Source: JAFGAV01 sp041479055 (GTDB lineage Bacteria > Acidobacteriota > Aminicenantia > Aminicenantales > JAFGAV01). From it: a DNA stretch of 64,000 nucleotides. Where the stretch lies: the NCBI GenBank assembly GCA_963702835.1, contig OY969762.1:2232001-2296000 (forward strand), in the 5' to 3' direction. Each line of letters begins with the position of its first letter. Within the stretch, counting starts at the first letter, position 1. A program made the position numbers and the translations under genes. The notes beneath the pieces were generated by a model. The model worked only from the letters and a program-made list of their open reading frames with translations, was not told the DNA's origin and did no database searches. Positions 52,925 to 61,490 of this stretch are shown one piece after another.

Positions 52925-53503
52925 ATGGCAATCTATACTGAAAATGGCTTGAAGATTCGATTGGATCCTAAACGTATTGAACGAGTTCTCGCGCCAGCAC
53001 AGGGAGAGATAAATATTGAGGATGCTTATCATGATATCGAGTTTTGGGCAGGTTTTCCGAATGCAGCATCAAGCGTTGCTGCGATATCAATTGCGTTTTT
53101 AACACAGTCATGGCCTAAAGTACTGCTAGGAACTATTCTAGCGTATTTGACCGCAAACTTATTGCAAATATTTTATTATTCTCGACTGCTTAAAGTCATT
53201 TTCCCACAATTACTTGGCCGCTGGTTTATTTCGGTTCCAATCTCAGTAGTTATTACTTACTATTTATTTCGAAAAGGATCTATTTCTGCGGGAATAATCC
53301 AGCTAGTGTTGGTTGCTGCTAATTTGTGGAAAATAACGGACGTTCTTCTTCTCATTTTCATGCCAATCAGAGTCATGTTAAAAAAGTTAATTGGAAGCAG
53401 ACTAGGCGATATTGAATTGGCCTTTATCAATATACTAAATTCTAAGGCGCGTAAAATTGGTGTTGAATTGGACTGGAAAGCTTATAAAGACAATGATACT
53501 TAA
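52925..53503 (+). CDS. AT-rich integral membrane protein of unknown function
   Basis: A 192-residue protein with a soluble start (MAIYTENGLKIRLDPKRIERVLAP) and at least three membrane segments (ASSVAAISIAFLTQSW, KVLLGTILAYLTANLL, WFISVPISVVITYYLF, IIQLVLVAANLW) followed by a soluble tail. Not recognised. Very AT-rich, unlike the core genes, so recently acquired. The charged head and membrane bundle could fit a small defence-associated membrane protein, but that is only an impression. Confidence 0.65.
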   Translation: MAIYTENGLKIRLDPKRIERVLAPAQGEINIEDAYHDIEFWAGFPNAASSVAAISIAFLTQSWPKVLLGTILAYLTANLLQIFYYSRLLKVIFPQLLGRWFISVPISVVITYYLFRKGSISAGIIQLVLVAANLWKITDVLLLIFMPIRVMLKKLIGSRLGDIELAFINILNSKARKIGVELDWKAYKDNDT

Positions 53504-53566
53504 TAAGACAAAAGGAGAATTCTTTGTCACTTTATATAAGTTATCACGACTTATATGACGATATCG

Positions 53567-53869
53567 CTAAGATGCTCTTTTTTTTAGGAATATTGATACA
53601 ATTAGCCCAATCCCAACAAAAACATCTACTACGTTCCACAGTTCTCTTCCTAAGGATATTTTGATAAGCGGCTGAAATAGAATAGCAAGACAAACAAAAA
53701 TGAATGTTTCAATATAGTTATTATTTTCTTTTGCTTGATAACCAAGAATAATAAAACCAATAAAAGCTACAAATCGGATTAACTGATAATAGCCGTAAGG
53801 CATATTCAGCAAACATAGAAAAAACAAAACAGCAAGAATGCCTTTTACAATTTTATCTATCAATAGCAT
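53567..53869 (-). CDS. Small membrane protein (DUF6804-like)
   Basis: A 100-residue protein with four hydrophobic segments (GILAVLFFLCLL, FVAFIGFIILGY, IFVCLAILFQP, VVDVFVGIGLIVSIFL). The pattern MPYGYYQLIRFVAF and ILFQPLIKISLGRELWNVVDV fits the uncharacterised DUF6804 family. Convergent with the preceding membrane gene. No function known. Confidence 0.65.
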   Translation of the reverse strand: MLLIDKIVKGILAVLFFLCLLNMPYGYYQLIRFVAFIGFIILGYQAKENNNYIETFIFVCLAILFQPLIKISLGRELWNVVDVFVGIGLIVSIFLKKRAS

Positions 53870-54281
53870 TCCATGATTTTTTTGCTATCTGCAATGCTAC
53901 AGTTCTAAAAGAACAATCTTTTGGGCTGGCGATTCATATCCCTAAGAGCTATGAGGGCGGAGTGCTGGATATTCTTAATAGTCCTGAACCTCCATTATAA
54001 AAAATATCGCACAAATCTTGTACATTGACAATATATACATAAAAGCGCGTAGACATATGTTCTTATACCCTATGTCCTCTCTCCATCTACTAATCTCCCT
54101 AAAACCTACCTTCAAAAATACAAACAATAAAGTTCATTTAAGGATCAGCCTAAATTGGCCCTTTGTCGCCCACAACAGTTTATAATCTATTATAGAGTCT
54201 TGCAAAGGCGCTTAATTTATTGACGTTCCTTCGCAAATTTGTTATTAGTATTAAATAGGGTTGATTCTTCAAATTAGAAAC
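53870..54281. other. AT-rich gap, possible gene tail
   Basis: An open plus frame (53884-54000) would encode a short peptide ending SYEGGVLDILNSPEPPL, perhaps the truncated end of a lost gene, but nothing proves it. The rest shows no feature beyond AT-rich sequence. Confidence 0.3.
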
Positions 54282-54863
54282 ATGAAGGGCTCCGGACCGA
54301 TAAAAAGCTGTCATATTCTAAAATCAGATGCCTACCCTTGGCTTAATGCCTGTATAAATTTTGCAAGTAACCAAGCTGAACTATATACAAGTGGTTATAA
54401 GCGCGCGGCAGAAATATTGATTGACTACGTTTTAAGAGAACGGATCAACCTTGATACTCTAGTTTATCCGATTCTCTTTCTATATCGGCAGTGTATTGAA
54501 CTCCAATTGAAAAACTTAATAAAGTGCGGAAGCGAATTGCTTGATTCTCCCAAAGAAGCTCCAAATACACACGATTTAAGATGCCTGTGGGAACAATGTA
54601 AAGGGATTCTAGAAAAGATATTTGATGATGAGTCGGATCCAATAAAGAAAATTGAAACAATTGTACTCAAACTAGCAGAAATTGACCCTCGTTCACAAGC
54701 TTTTCGATATCCTAAGGATAGGAAAGGCAGCAAGTCGTTGGCAGGGATTACTCATATTAATTTCAAGAAAATATCCGACTTATTTGGAGAAACTGTTGGG
54801 CTCCTTGATGGGGCTGAAACCCTAATCTCGGAATATTTGTCAAACAAATATCTTGAGTATTAG
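54282..54863 (+). CDS. Uncharacterised helical protein next to Shedu gene
   Basis: About 193 residues, mainly helical. The segment YPILFLYRQCIELQLKNLI and a later HDLRCLWEQC recall HEPN-like helical proteins found in defence regions, without a clean catalytic motif. Start put at ATG 54282 rather than the TTG at 54261. Its stop is 25 bases before the Shedu gene, so the two may be one operon. Could be a regulator, a second effector or an unrelated cargo gene. Confidence 0.6.
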   Translation: MKGSGPIKSCHILKSDAYPWLNACINFASNQAELYTSGYKRAAEILIDYVLRERINLDTLVYPILFLYRQCIELQLKNLIKCGSELLDSPKEAPNTHDLRCLWEQCKGILEKIFDDESDPIKKIETIVLKLAEIDPRSQAFRYPKDRKGSKSLAGITHINFKKISDLFGETVGLLDGAETLISEYLSNKYLEY

Positions 54864-54888
54864 TCAGTCCAAGAGAATGAGGATAAAT

Positions 54889-55971
54889 ATGCCAATCGAT
54901 GAAAATACTCTTCAGACAATAAGAAGACGAGAAGCTAAATCTAGGAGGGTTAGCTTTAGTGATCCGATAATTCTCCATGAAACCCAGAAAAAGCGTGTTG
55001 TTCTAGTGCCCTTCTTTATTCCCCGAAGCGATGGAAGTGACTTGGCAGTCAAGATTGTATCCTACAGGAAAACAGAGCCGCCTCTAACATGGGGGTATGT
55101 TGAAAATAAATCAATATCACTTAATGAATCAGCATCGCGCAAGTTGCTAGTGGGACTTAAATCGCATTTAAGAGTTGCAGAGGAGGCTGCAGACGGGAGT
55201 TATATCTTAATCAAAACTCCTGGAGGGACTGCGCAACTGGGCGAAAACGATCCGGCGACTGTAGCCTCTGTACTGATGAAAGTATTGAGTTCGAAGGAAA
55301 TTGTAAATCATTTGTCCGAAACTAATCTAACTAATGAATTGATTAGTGCTTTTCGGGGTGCCATTCAATTGAAAGAGATGCGAGAAGCGGTATCAAAACT
55401 GCGGCTTCACCTTGATGCTGGGGAAACTAATGAACAAATATACCAGACGTGGTGCGAACAGCACACGTGGGCATTTGGAAATGCCTATGTAATGAGAGAT
55501 GAAGTGCGGAACATTTCAATTGGTGATCGTCTGGATCTTTTATTGCCGACTGTAATTTCTGGATACCGCGATATCGTCGAACTAAAAAGACCTGACAATA
55601 GGGTTCTAGCTTTTGATTCTCAACATAACAATTATTTCTTTACAATTTCTGTTTCTCAGGCTATTGGCCAATGCCATAGATATTTAGATGTTTTACAGGA
55701 GGCAGCTGCTCAGGGGCTGATGGATCACCCTGAGATTGTTGCCTATCACCCCCGAGCGATCATTGTTATTGGGAGATCTAATGATTGGGGCCAAGAAAAT
55801 TTGAAGGCTCTCCATGGTTTGAATAGCAGATTGAATGGAATTACTATCATGACGTATGACCAGCTTTTAGCCCAAGGCGAAAGGCTTATTGAAATGCTAA
55901 GTTCAGGGTCTTCCGAAGAAGCAAGTGATGAAGAACTCTCAATTCCTGATGATGACGACTTTCCGTTCTAA
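54889..55971 (+). CDS. Shedu (SduA, DUF4263) anti-phage nuclease
   Basis: A 360-residue protein. The C-terminal half is the Shedu PD-(D/E)xK nuclease: ISIGDRLDLLL (D216), DIVELKRPD (E231, K233) and SQAIGQCHRYLD (Q261), followed by YHPRAIIVIGRSNDWG. The N-terminal region (about 1-190) is a variable sensory part with a beta-rich start. Shedu is an established single-gene defence that senses phage and cuts DNA. Start at 54889 because TGAGGAT precedes that ATG. Acidic tail (EEASDEELSIPDDDDF) is unusual. AT-rich, horizontally acquired. Confidence 0.88.
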   Translation: MPIDENTLQTIRRREAKSRRVSFSDPIILHETQKKRVVLVPFFIPRSDGSDLAVKIVSYRKTEPPLTWGYVENKSISLNESASRKLLVGLKSHLRVAEEAADGSYILIKTPGGTAQLGENDPATVASVLMKVLSSKEIVNHLSETNLTNELISAFRGAIQLKEMREAVSKLRLHLDAGETNEQIYQTWCEQHTWAFGNAYVMRDEVRNISIGDRLDLLLPTVISGYRDIVELKRPDNRVLAFDSQHNNYFFTISVSQAIGQCHRYLDVLQEAAAQGLMDHPEIVAYHPRAIIVIGRSNDWGQENLKALHGLNSRLNGITIMTYDQLLAQGERLIEMLSSGSSEEASDEELSIPDDDDFPF

Positions 55972-56107
55972 GCAATAGCGCTAGTTATCCTGCTCTGTTC
56001 ATTCGTTTCTTGAGAGTCTATTTATATACTTTATTCCTGTCCCATTGATTTAGGATTCAGATCCCGCATGAGATTATTCTCGAGCTGAGGAACGTCCGGT
56101 GCCGCAG

Positions 56108-56254
56108 TCAGGCCATTGCCCGTTGCTCGACCACCTTAACCTTCGTATCAACTTTTGCCTTGTCTTTCGGATGCCAGACCCGAGTGGGCAGGACCGCCGT
56201 AAGGTCATCGTCTTCATCCCGAGCCATCAAGCCGTAGACCGGAATATCGAACAT
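56108..56254 (-). pseudogene. 48-residue remnant frame
   Basis: An open frame starting MFDIPVYGLMARDEDDDLT and ending VVEQRAMA. Its composition (acidic run, basic tail) is protein-like, but it has no family I recognise and is surrounded by degenerate sequence. Best treated as the end of a lost gene. Confidence 0.35.
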
Positions 56255-56336
56255 CTGAGGCTTCTATTTGTCGCCGCGAAACCTCCACCTTCCCTTGTCT
56301 TCGAGGCGGATGTATTATTCCATCGTAACTAGCAGA

Positions 56337-56398
56337 GGAGATTCATCGGCCGGCACGATCATGCACCATGCCGCAGAAAAAGGAATTTCCTCTTGGGC
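56337..56398. repeat. Right copy of the degenerate direct repeat around the Shedu island
   Basis: Direct partner of 52715-52776 with 51 of 62 identical bases. The pair brackets a 3.6 kb AT-rich block with Shedu and two small membrane proteins, so they may mark where the block was inserted or duplicated. Confidence 0.6.
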
Positions 56399-56569
56399 TA
56401 ATAGAGATTTCCATCCCTCACCAGCCGGAGGGCGGGATGCTCAGCCAGCAGCCCGTGGAAGTCACGGTGATCTGGACCCGCCCCTCTTCCAGCCGGCAGG
56501 TGAAGATCTCAGCTATCGTCTTCCGGCGGGCATCCTGAACCCGCCTACGCTCCAGGACTTCCAGGACCT

Positions 56570-57172
56570 TCAACTCGCGGTCTTTGAGCCGAACGGCGCG
56601 GGGCGTTTCCCCCCTTTGTACCCCGCATAGAATACGACCCGGCAGGGAATGCGCCGAGCCGGCCGCTCGACGAGGACGGCGGCCAGTTGGGAAGAGAGCT
56701 CCTCCGCGGCCTTCTTCAGGGCTGCCGACAAAGGTGCTCCCTCCCGGCATGAGCGCGGCTCAATTCCCAATACAAGCACCCGGCAGCCGATGCTCTCTTC
56801 TAAATAACCTACAAGAAGGGCAAGCGGCATCCTATGGGAGGAGATGTCTTCCACGGCCATATCCTTTTTCCCGAGCAGGAAGACCGACCCGGGCTTTTTC
56901 CCGCTCGCGGCCGCGTCGAGGATGAGGACCAGGCCGGGCCGAAAGCGGCGGATTTCTCCGGTCAGGCTTTCCGGAGTCTCATGGCCCAGGAGGACCTTGA
57001 GGCGCGACCGTCCCTTTTGTCCGAGCTTTTTTTTAAGCGCGGCCGCGGCCAGGACGCCGGCACCGTCGTCTCCGCGGCCGATATTTCCTACGCCCAGGAC
57101 AGCGACCCTCTGCGCCGCCCGTAGTTCATCGCTGAGGCCGCCAAGCTCTGAAAAAATATCAACATGCGCCAT
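56570..57172 (-). CDS. HycI/HyaD-type hydrogenase maturation protease
   Basis: About 200 residues. The start VAVLGVGNIGRGDDGAGVLAA is the nickel-protease (M52) opening, RPGLVLILDAAASGKKPGSV gives the second metal-region strand, and SSHRMPLALLVGYLEE the His of the third. Such enzymes trim the C-terminus of a hydrogenase large subunit after nickel insertion. The [NiFe] hydrogenase operon is immediately to the right in the same direction. The last residues (about 20) may be out of frame with the original end. Start at 57172; upstream frame has no homology. Confidence 0.82.
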   Translation of the reverse strand: MAHVDIFSELGGLSDELRAAQRVAVLGVGNIGRGDDGAGVLAAAALKKKLGQKGRSRLKVLLGHETPESLTGEIRRFRPGLVLILDAAASGKKPGSVFLLGKKDMAVEDISSHRMPLALLVGYLEESIGCRVLVLGIEPRSCREGAPLSAALKKAAEELSSQLAAVLVERPARRIPCRVVFYAGYKGGKRPAPFGSKTAS

Positions 57173-57265
57173 GGGGTAACATTCCACGCCCTCACAAGAT
57201 TTTATATTATACCTAAAGATGCGCATTGGCCACCCTATCAAGCTCGTCTTTTTAGCGGGGAGATC

Positions 57266-57319
57266 GGTCGAAGGCGGCGATTTCGAATCGCTGGTCCATC
57301 TGTCTGGCGTCGGCGGGTA
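57266..57319 (-). pseudogene. Fossil duplicate of the ferredoxin subunit 3' end
   Basis: About 54 bases similar (roughly 80%) to 58070-58123, the 3' part of the I-like ferredoxin gene. On the minus strand it reads DARQMDQRFEIAAFDR against DAMQMDQLFEIAAFDR in the real gene. It shows the ferredoxin gene once abutted the maturation protease and that the segment between was inserted or duplicated. Confidence 0.75.
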
Positions 57320-57386
57320 GGGTGCTTCTATTTTGTAAAATAGCGCCAGCCTTGCTACAATTTTTTGCAGGCCAAGGAGGTCAACG

Positions 57387-57944
57387 ATGAAAAGAGTCAC
57401 TATCGCCTGCTGCGCGGCGGTTTTGTTATCAACGGGCCTGGCCGCAGCCGATCCGGCCCTTCGCACAGCGGTCAAGGTCGAAGGTTTCAAGGACCTGTTC
57501 CGCACCGGCGATTTCTTTATTGCCGGCCAGCCCACGCTGGAAGAATTGCGTTGGCTTCAGTCGGCCGGCGTGACGCTCGTGGTCAACATACGTTCTGAGG
57601 CCGAGAACAAAGAATTCACGGCCACGGCCTTTAGCGAAGAAAGCGTCGTCAAGGAGATGGGCCTGGCCTACGCCTTGTTGCCGGTCGGGGAAAAAGAGTC
57701 CTTCAGTCCGAGGACGGTCGACAGCTTCGCCGCGCTTCTCTCCGGGACCAGGGGCAACGTGCTCCTGCATTGCGCTTCCGCCGGCCGCGCCACGAGCCTG
57801 TGGATGGCCTATCTGGTACGCCATCGCGGGTTCGAGGTTGACGAGGCGGCAGGCGTCGGCCGCCAGATGAAGTTCACCTTGCCCTTCGAGGATTTCCTGG
57901 GCGGCCGCATCCTGATGAGGCTGGAAGAGACAGAAAAGCAATAG
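57387..57944 (+). CDS. Secreted dual-specificity-like phosphatase
   Basis: A 185-residue protein with a signal peptide (MKRVTIACCAAVLLSTGLAAA). The DSP/PTP loop HCASAGRATSLW (H-C-x5-R) is present near residue 132, and the start TGDFFIAGQPTLEELRWLQSAGVTLVVNIR fits the beta-lactamase-hydrolase-like phosphatase group. It may act on phosphorylated periplasmic targets. AAGGAGG ribosome site precedes the ATG. It is inserted, in opposite direction, between the hydrogenase ferredoxin gene and its maturation protease. Confidence 0.82.
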   Translation: MKRVTIACCAAVLLSTGLAAADPALRTAVKVEGFKDLFRTGDFFIAGQPTLEELRWLQSAGVTLVVNIRSEAENKEFTATAFSEESVVKEMGLAYALLPVGEKESFSPRTVDSFAALLSGTRGNVLLHCASAGRATSLWMAYLVRHRGFEVDEAAGVGRQMKFTLPFEDFLGGRILMRLEETEKQ

Positions 57945-58004
57945 GGCTCTGTCTATGCTTCCTTGCGGTGGGTTCCGCTCAGTCGATCGAGCAAGAGGCC
58001 AGCC

Positions 58005-58394
58005 CTAGGCCTGGGGCTTGATCTTAACCACGGCCCGCACGAACTCCCAGGCCATCTTGAGGTCGTGCCGGTCGAAGGCGGCAATCTCGAAGAGCTGGTC
58101 CATCTGCATAGCGTCAGTGGGGCAGGAATCGACGCACTGGGCGCAGTGGATGCAGCGGTCGTTGTGGATGGCCAGCTTGAACTTCTTCTCGGCCTCGTTG
58201 ACCGAGGTGATGTCGATGGCCTCGGCCGGGCAGTCGCGCTCGCAGGCCCGGCAGACGATGCACAGCTCGGTCCGCAGGAAGGGCGAGCCCCGGAAATCCT
58301 TGGGCACCTCGAGCTTTTGAAAAGGATAGTCCACCGTGGCCGGTTTTTTGAACAGGTGCCGGAGGAGCTCGGGCAGGAAGGCCGCCAGTCTCAT
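58005..58394 (-). CDS. Hydrogenase/complex I I-like ferredoxin subunit
   Basis: A 129-residue protein with two [4Fe-4S] motifs, CIVCRACERDCP and CIHCAQCVDSCP, as in NuoI/HyfH. It passes electrons between the hydrogenase small subunit and an electron donor (probably ferredoxin). The ATG overlaps the H-like gene stop (ATGA). Last core gene of this operon before the phosphatase. A remnant copy of its 3' end survives at 57266-57319. Confidence 0.92.
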   Translation of the reverse strand: MRLAAFLPELLRHLFKKPATVDYPFQKLEVPKDFRGSPFLRTELCIVCRACERDCPAEAIDITSVNEAEKKFKLAIHNDRCIHCAQCVDSCPTDAMQMDQLFEIAAFDRHDLKMAWEFVRAVVKIKPQA

Positions 58395-59362
58395 AGGACC
58401 CAGCCCTTGATGAAAATGACGATGAGAAGCTGGAGCACGGCCAGGGGAGCCAGGTATTTCCAGGCGAAAGACACGACCTGGTCTATCCGGATCCGGCCGG
58501 TGACGGCCCGCATCAGCGTCAGGAGGAAAACCACCGCCAGCGTCTTGCCCAGGAACTGGAGGAAGCCCAGGAACACTCCGCCGCCGAATCCGCCCAGAAA
58601 GACTGTGGCCAAGAGGCCGGCCGAGACGACCAGCTCGATGTCGGTCATCAGCCGGAAGAAGGCCAGCTTCTTGCCCGAATATTCGGTGAAGGTCCCGCCC
58701 ACGATCTCGGTCTCGGCATGGGGGATGTCGAAGGGCGTCCGCTCCAGCTTGGCCTGGACGCAGACCAGGGCCACGGCGAACCCGATGAGGTTGGGCAGGA
58801 TGAGCAGGGGGTGCTGCCGGTAGAAGGCGGCGATCTCGGCCAAACGCCAGCTCCCGGCCAGGAGGGCCGGGCTGAGCACGGCCAGGAAGAGCGGCACCTC
58901 GTAGCCGAAGAACATGGTCAGGACGCGGGACCCGCCGATGGTGGAAAAAAGATTGGTGGACGACCAGCCGGCCAGGAAGAAGATAAGCGTGGGCAGGCTG
59001 AGCAGGTAGAGGAGAATGATGATGTCACCGGGGAAGGAGTTGAACCCCGGCTGGAGGGGGTTGGTGTGCCACACCGGCAGGAGCAGCCCGGCCGTGGCCA
59101 CGATGGCCAGGCCGAAGATAGGGAGCAGGGTGAAAAGTGTTTTATCGGCCTTGTCCGGGACGATGTCCTCCTTGGACATGAGCTTGACGAAGTCGGCGAT
59201 GGGCTGCAGAAGCCCGAAGGGGCCGGTGTGGGTGGGGCCCATCCGGTTCTGCAGCCGGGCGTACACCTTCCGGTCGAACCATTCGACGAAGGTGGCATAG
59301 ACAAAGAGGAAAAGGATGCCCGGATAGACGATGAGATAGAGGACGGTCTTTAGAACGGCCAC
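58391..59362 (-). CDS. Hydrogenase/complex I H-like membrane subunit
   Basis: A 323-residue membrane protein of the NuoH/HyfC family: EWFDRKVYARLQNRMGPTHTGPFGLLQPIADFVKLMSKED near the start, TPFDIPHAETEIVGG in the middle and eight or more membrane helices. It anchors the peripheral arm and forms part of the ion path. The start is a GTG at 59362, inside the end of the large-subunit gene (13 bases overlap). Distinct MGPTHTG and AETEIVGG segments fit the group 4 hydrogenases as well as complex I. Confidence 0.93.
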   Translation of the reverse strand: MAVLKTVLYLIVYPGILFLFVYATFVEWFDRKVYARLQNRMGPTHTGPFGLLQPIADFVKLMSKEDIVPDKADKTLFTLLPIFGLAIVATAGLLLPVWHTNPLQPGFNSFPGDIIILLYLLSLPTLIFFLAGWSSTNLFSTIGGSRVLTMFFGYEVPLFLAVLSPALLAGSWRLAEIAAFYRQHPLLILPNLIGFAVALVCVQAKLERTPFDIPHAETEIVGGTFTEYSGKKLAFFRLMTDIELVVSAGLLATVFLGGFGGGVFLGFLQFLGKTLAVVFLLTLMRAVTGRIRIDQVVSFAWKYLAPLAVLQLLIVIFIKGWVL

Positions 59363-60552
59363 AGCCCCGTCCCCTTTCTTGGATTTTTATCGAACCTCTC
59401 CTTGGCCAGGGTCCGCAGCTCGCTGAAGCGCAGGACTTTCTCCTCTCCCGTCCGCAAGTCCACGGTCTCCACGGTCCGCTCAGCGCAGCAGATGCAGGGG
59501 TCGATGGCGGCGAAGATGAGGGGGATGTCGGCGATGAACCCGTTCTTAAGCATCTCTACGGTGGCCGGGTAGTTGGCCAGGGTGGGCGCCCGGACCTTCA
59601 GGCGCTCGGGCTTGTCCGCGCCGCCCGAGACGATGTAGTGCATGTTCTCGCCCCGGGGCGCCTCGTAGCGGCTGACCACCTCGCCCGGCTTGGCCCGGCG
59701 GGGGGCTTTGACCTTGACCTCGCCCGAGGGCAAGTTCTTGAGCATGAACTCGATCAGGTTGTAGCACTGGAAAAGCTCTTTGACGCGGACGACGACCCGG
59801 CCCAGCACGTCGCAGCTGTCGGCCGTTGAGACTTCGAAGGGCGTCTCGGCGTAGATCCCGTAGGGGTCGTCCCGGCGCACATCCCGCGCAATGTCCGAGG
59901 CCCGGGCCATGGGGCCGACCGCGCACAGGTCCATGGCCTTTTCCTTGGACAGTTTGCCCACGCCCGCCAGGCGGCCGACGAAGGTCGGCTCGTTGGCCCC
60001 GATCTTGAGGTAGTACTCGGTGCGCCGGCGCAGGATATCGAGCTGGCCCAGGATCTTCTGCCGCAGCCCTTCATCCAGGTCGCGCCGCACCCCGCCCAAG
60101 GTGTTGATGGCGTAATGGACTCTGTTCCCGGAGATGGCCTCCAGCATGTCCATGACGATCTCACGGTCCCGCCAGGTGTACATGAAAAACGTATCGAAGC
60201 CGGCCTCGTGGCCGGCCACGCCCAGCCACAGCAGATGGCTGTGGACCCGCTCCAGCTCGGCCACCAGGAAGCGGAGGTACAGCCCCCGCTTGGGCGGCAC
60301 GATGTCCATGAGCTTTTCCACGCCCTGGACGTAGCAGGTGGCATGGGAGTGGGAGCAGATGCCGCAGATCCGTTCCATGAGGTAGATGTTCTGAATCCAG
60401 GTCTTCTCCTCGGCCAGCTTCTCTATCCCCCGGTGGTTGTAGCCGAGCCGGATGTCGGCGTCCCGGATGACCTCGCCCTCGACGGTCATGCGCAGGCTGA
60501 TCGGCTCCTTGAGGGCCGGGTGCTGAGGGCCGATGGGAATGCTGAATTTCAT
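59350..60552 (-). CDS. [NiFe] hydrogenase large subunit (D-like, group 4)
   Basis: A 400-residue protein with both nickel-ligand motifs: RICGICSHSHA (C63, C66) and DPCICCAER (C353, C356, R359). These are lost in true NADH dehydrogenases, so this is a hydrogenase, not complex I. About 41 residues follow the second motif, a tail of the sort removed by a HycI-type protease; one is encoded at 56570. Overlaps the C-like gene by one codon (ATGA). Reduces protons or oxidises hydrogen at the membrane. Confidence 0.93.
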   Translation of the reverse strand: MKFSIPIGPQHPALKEPISLRMTVEGEVIRDADIRLGYNHRGIEKLAEEKTWIQNIYLMERICGICSHSHATCYVQGVEKLMDIVPPKRGLYLRFLVAELERVHSHLLWLGVAGHEAGFDTFFMYTWRDREIVMDMLEAISGNRVHYAINTLGGVRRDLDEGLRQKILGQLDILRRRTEYYLKIGANEPTFVGRLAGVGKLSKEKAMDLCAVGPMARASDIARDVRRDDPYGIYAETPFEVSTADSCDVLGRVVVRVKELFQCYNLIEFMLKNLPSGEVKVKAPRRAKPGEVVSRYEAPRGENMHYIVSGGADKPERLKVRAPTLANYPATVEMLKNGFIADIPLIFAAIDPCICCAERTVETVDLRTGEEKVLRFSELRTLAKERFDKNPRKGTGLWPF

Positions 60553-61055
60553 TTCTTTCCTCCGGGGATGACCTCCGGGGGCCGCTCGAATTTCCAGTCC
60601 TTGCGCAGGGGGAAGTTTTGCTCCGGCCAGTCGTCGGGCAGGACCAGGCGGCGGGCGTCGGGAATGTTGTCTACGACGATCCCGAACATGTCCTGCAGCT
60701 CACGCTCATAGAGGACGGCCCCGGGGATGACCGAACAGATGGACGGAAGATGCGGCACTGTTTTTTCTTTTAACACTTCATCAATGCCCGTGGGCTTGGG
60801 GATCTGAGTCCTGACGTTGAGATTCCCCCCTTCATAACCGAAGTGATAGAGAATCTCGAAGGCGTCTCCCTTATCAACTCCGCTGATCGTGGCCAGGTAC
60901 CAGAAGCCCAAGTCCCTTTTTAAATTGGTCATGACTGAAACCAGGTCCTCAACGGCGACGGTCATGAAGATCCGGCCGGGCGCGGGGTTGGTGATCTCCA
61001 CGATCCGGCTCCCCAACGCTCCCTTGATCCGTTCGATTGTATCCAGGTCGTTCAT
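60549..61055 (-). CDS. Hydrogenase/complex I C-like subunit
   Basis: A 168-residue protein of the NuoC/30 kDa type: DLGFWYLATISGVDKGDAFEILYHF and YERELQDMFGIVVDNIPDARRLVLPDDWPE are recognisable. Binds the large and small subunits in the peripheral arm. Its stop overlaps the ATG of the large subunit. Confidence 0.92.
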   Translation of the reverse strand: MNDLDTIERIKGALGSRIVEITNPAPGRIFMTVAVEDLVSVMTNLKRDLGFWYLATISGVDKGDAFEILYHFGYEGGNLNVRTQIPKPTGIDEVLKEKTVPHLPSICSVIPGAVLYERELQDMFGIVVDNIPDARRLVLPDDWPEQNFPLRKDWKFERPPEVIPGGKK

Positions 61056-61069
61056 GGCATTCTCGATGC

Positions 61070-61489
61070 TCAGAGTTTCCCCAGCAGTTTGACCACCCCG
61101 TCCAGGATGGCGTCCGGCCGGGCCGGGCAGCCCGGGACATAGACGTTCACCGGAATGACCTGGTCCAGGCCGCCCATAACGTTGTAAGCCCCCCGGTAAA
61201 CACAGCCGGACATGGCGCAGGCACCCACGGCGATGACGAACTTCGGGTCGGGGGTTTGATCGTAAATCCGGATGATGCGGTCCTTCATCTGGCGCGTCAC
61301 CGGCCCGGTGGAAATCAGGACATCGGCATGCCGGGGAGTGGCCTTGAGCAGCACGCCGAGCCTCTCCACGTCGAAGCGGGGCGTCAGGGCGGCCACCACC
61401 TCGATGTCGCAGGCGTTGCAGGCGCCCGAGTTGAGGTGGAGGATCCAGGGGGATTTGATCCGGGACCAGCGGACGAGTCGGTTCAGCAT
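61070..61489 (-). CDS. Hydrogenase/complex I B-like small subunit
   Basis: A 139-residue protein of NuoB/HyfI type. Cysteines for the proximal [4Fe-4S] cluster are C24, C27 (SGACNACDIEV), C91 (VGACAMSGC) and C121 (VPGCPARPDAI). It carries electrons to the nickel site. Short compared with uptake-type hydrogenases, as expected for group 4. One base separates it from the A-like gene upstream, and 14 bases from the C-like gene downstream. Confidence 0.93.
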   Translation of the reverse strand: MLNRLVRWSRIKSPWILHLNSGACNACDIEVVAALTPRFDVERLGVLLKATPRHADVLISTGPVTRQMKDRIIRIYDQTPDPKFVIAVGACAMSGCVYRGAYNVMGGLDQVIPVNVYVPGCPARPDAILDGVVKLLGKL

Positions 61490-61490
61490 G

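Larger units (their letters stand above)
55972..56569. other. Gap with gene remnants
   Basis: Contains a 48-residue minus-strand frame (56108-56254) and, at 56337-56398, the right copy of the island repeat; the minus frame over this copy reads IPFSAAWCMIVPADE. Further right, two minus frames (about 56408-56640) look like one gene tail broken by a frameshift (DARRKTIAEIF..., then FHGLLAEHPALRLV). These are scraps of lost genes. Confidence 0.45.

Noticed and set aside
59350..60552. Ordinary complex I (NuoD) assignment
   Set aside because: Both Cys pairs for nickel are intact and a HycI-type protease is adjacent, so hydrogenase is the better call.
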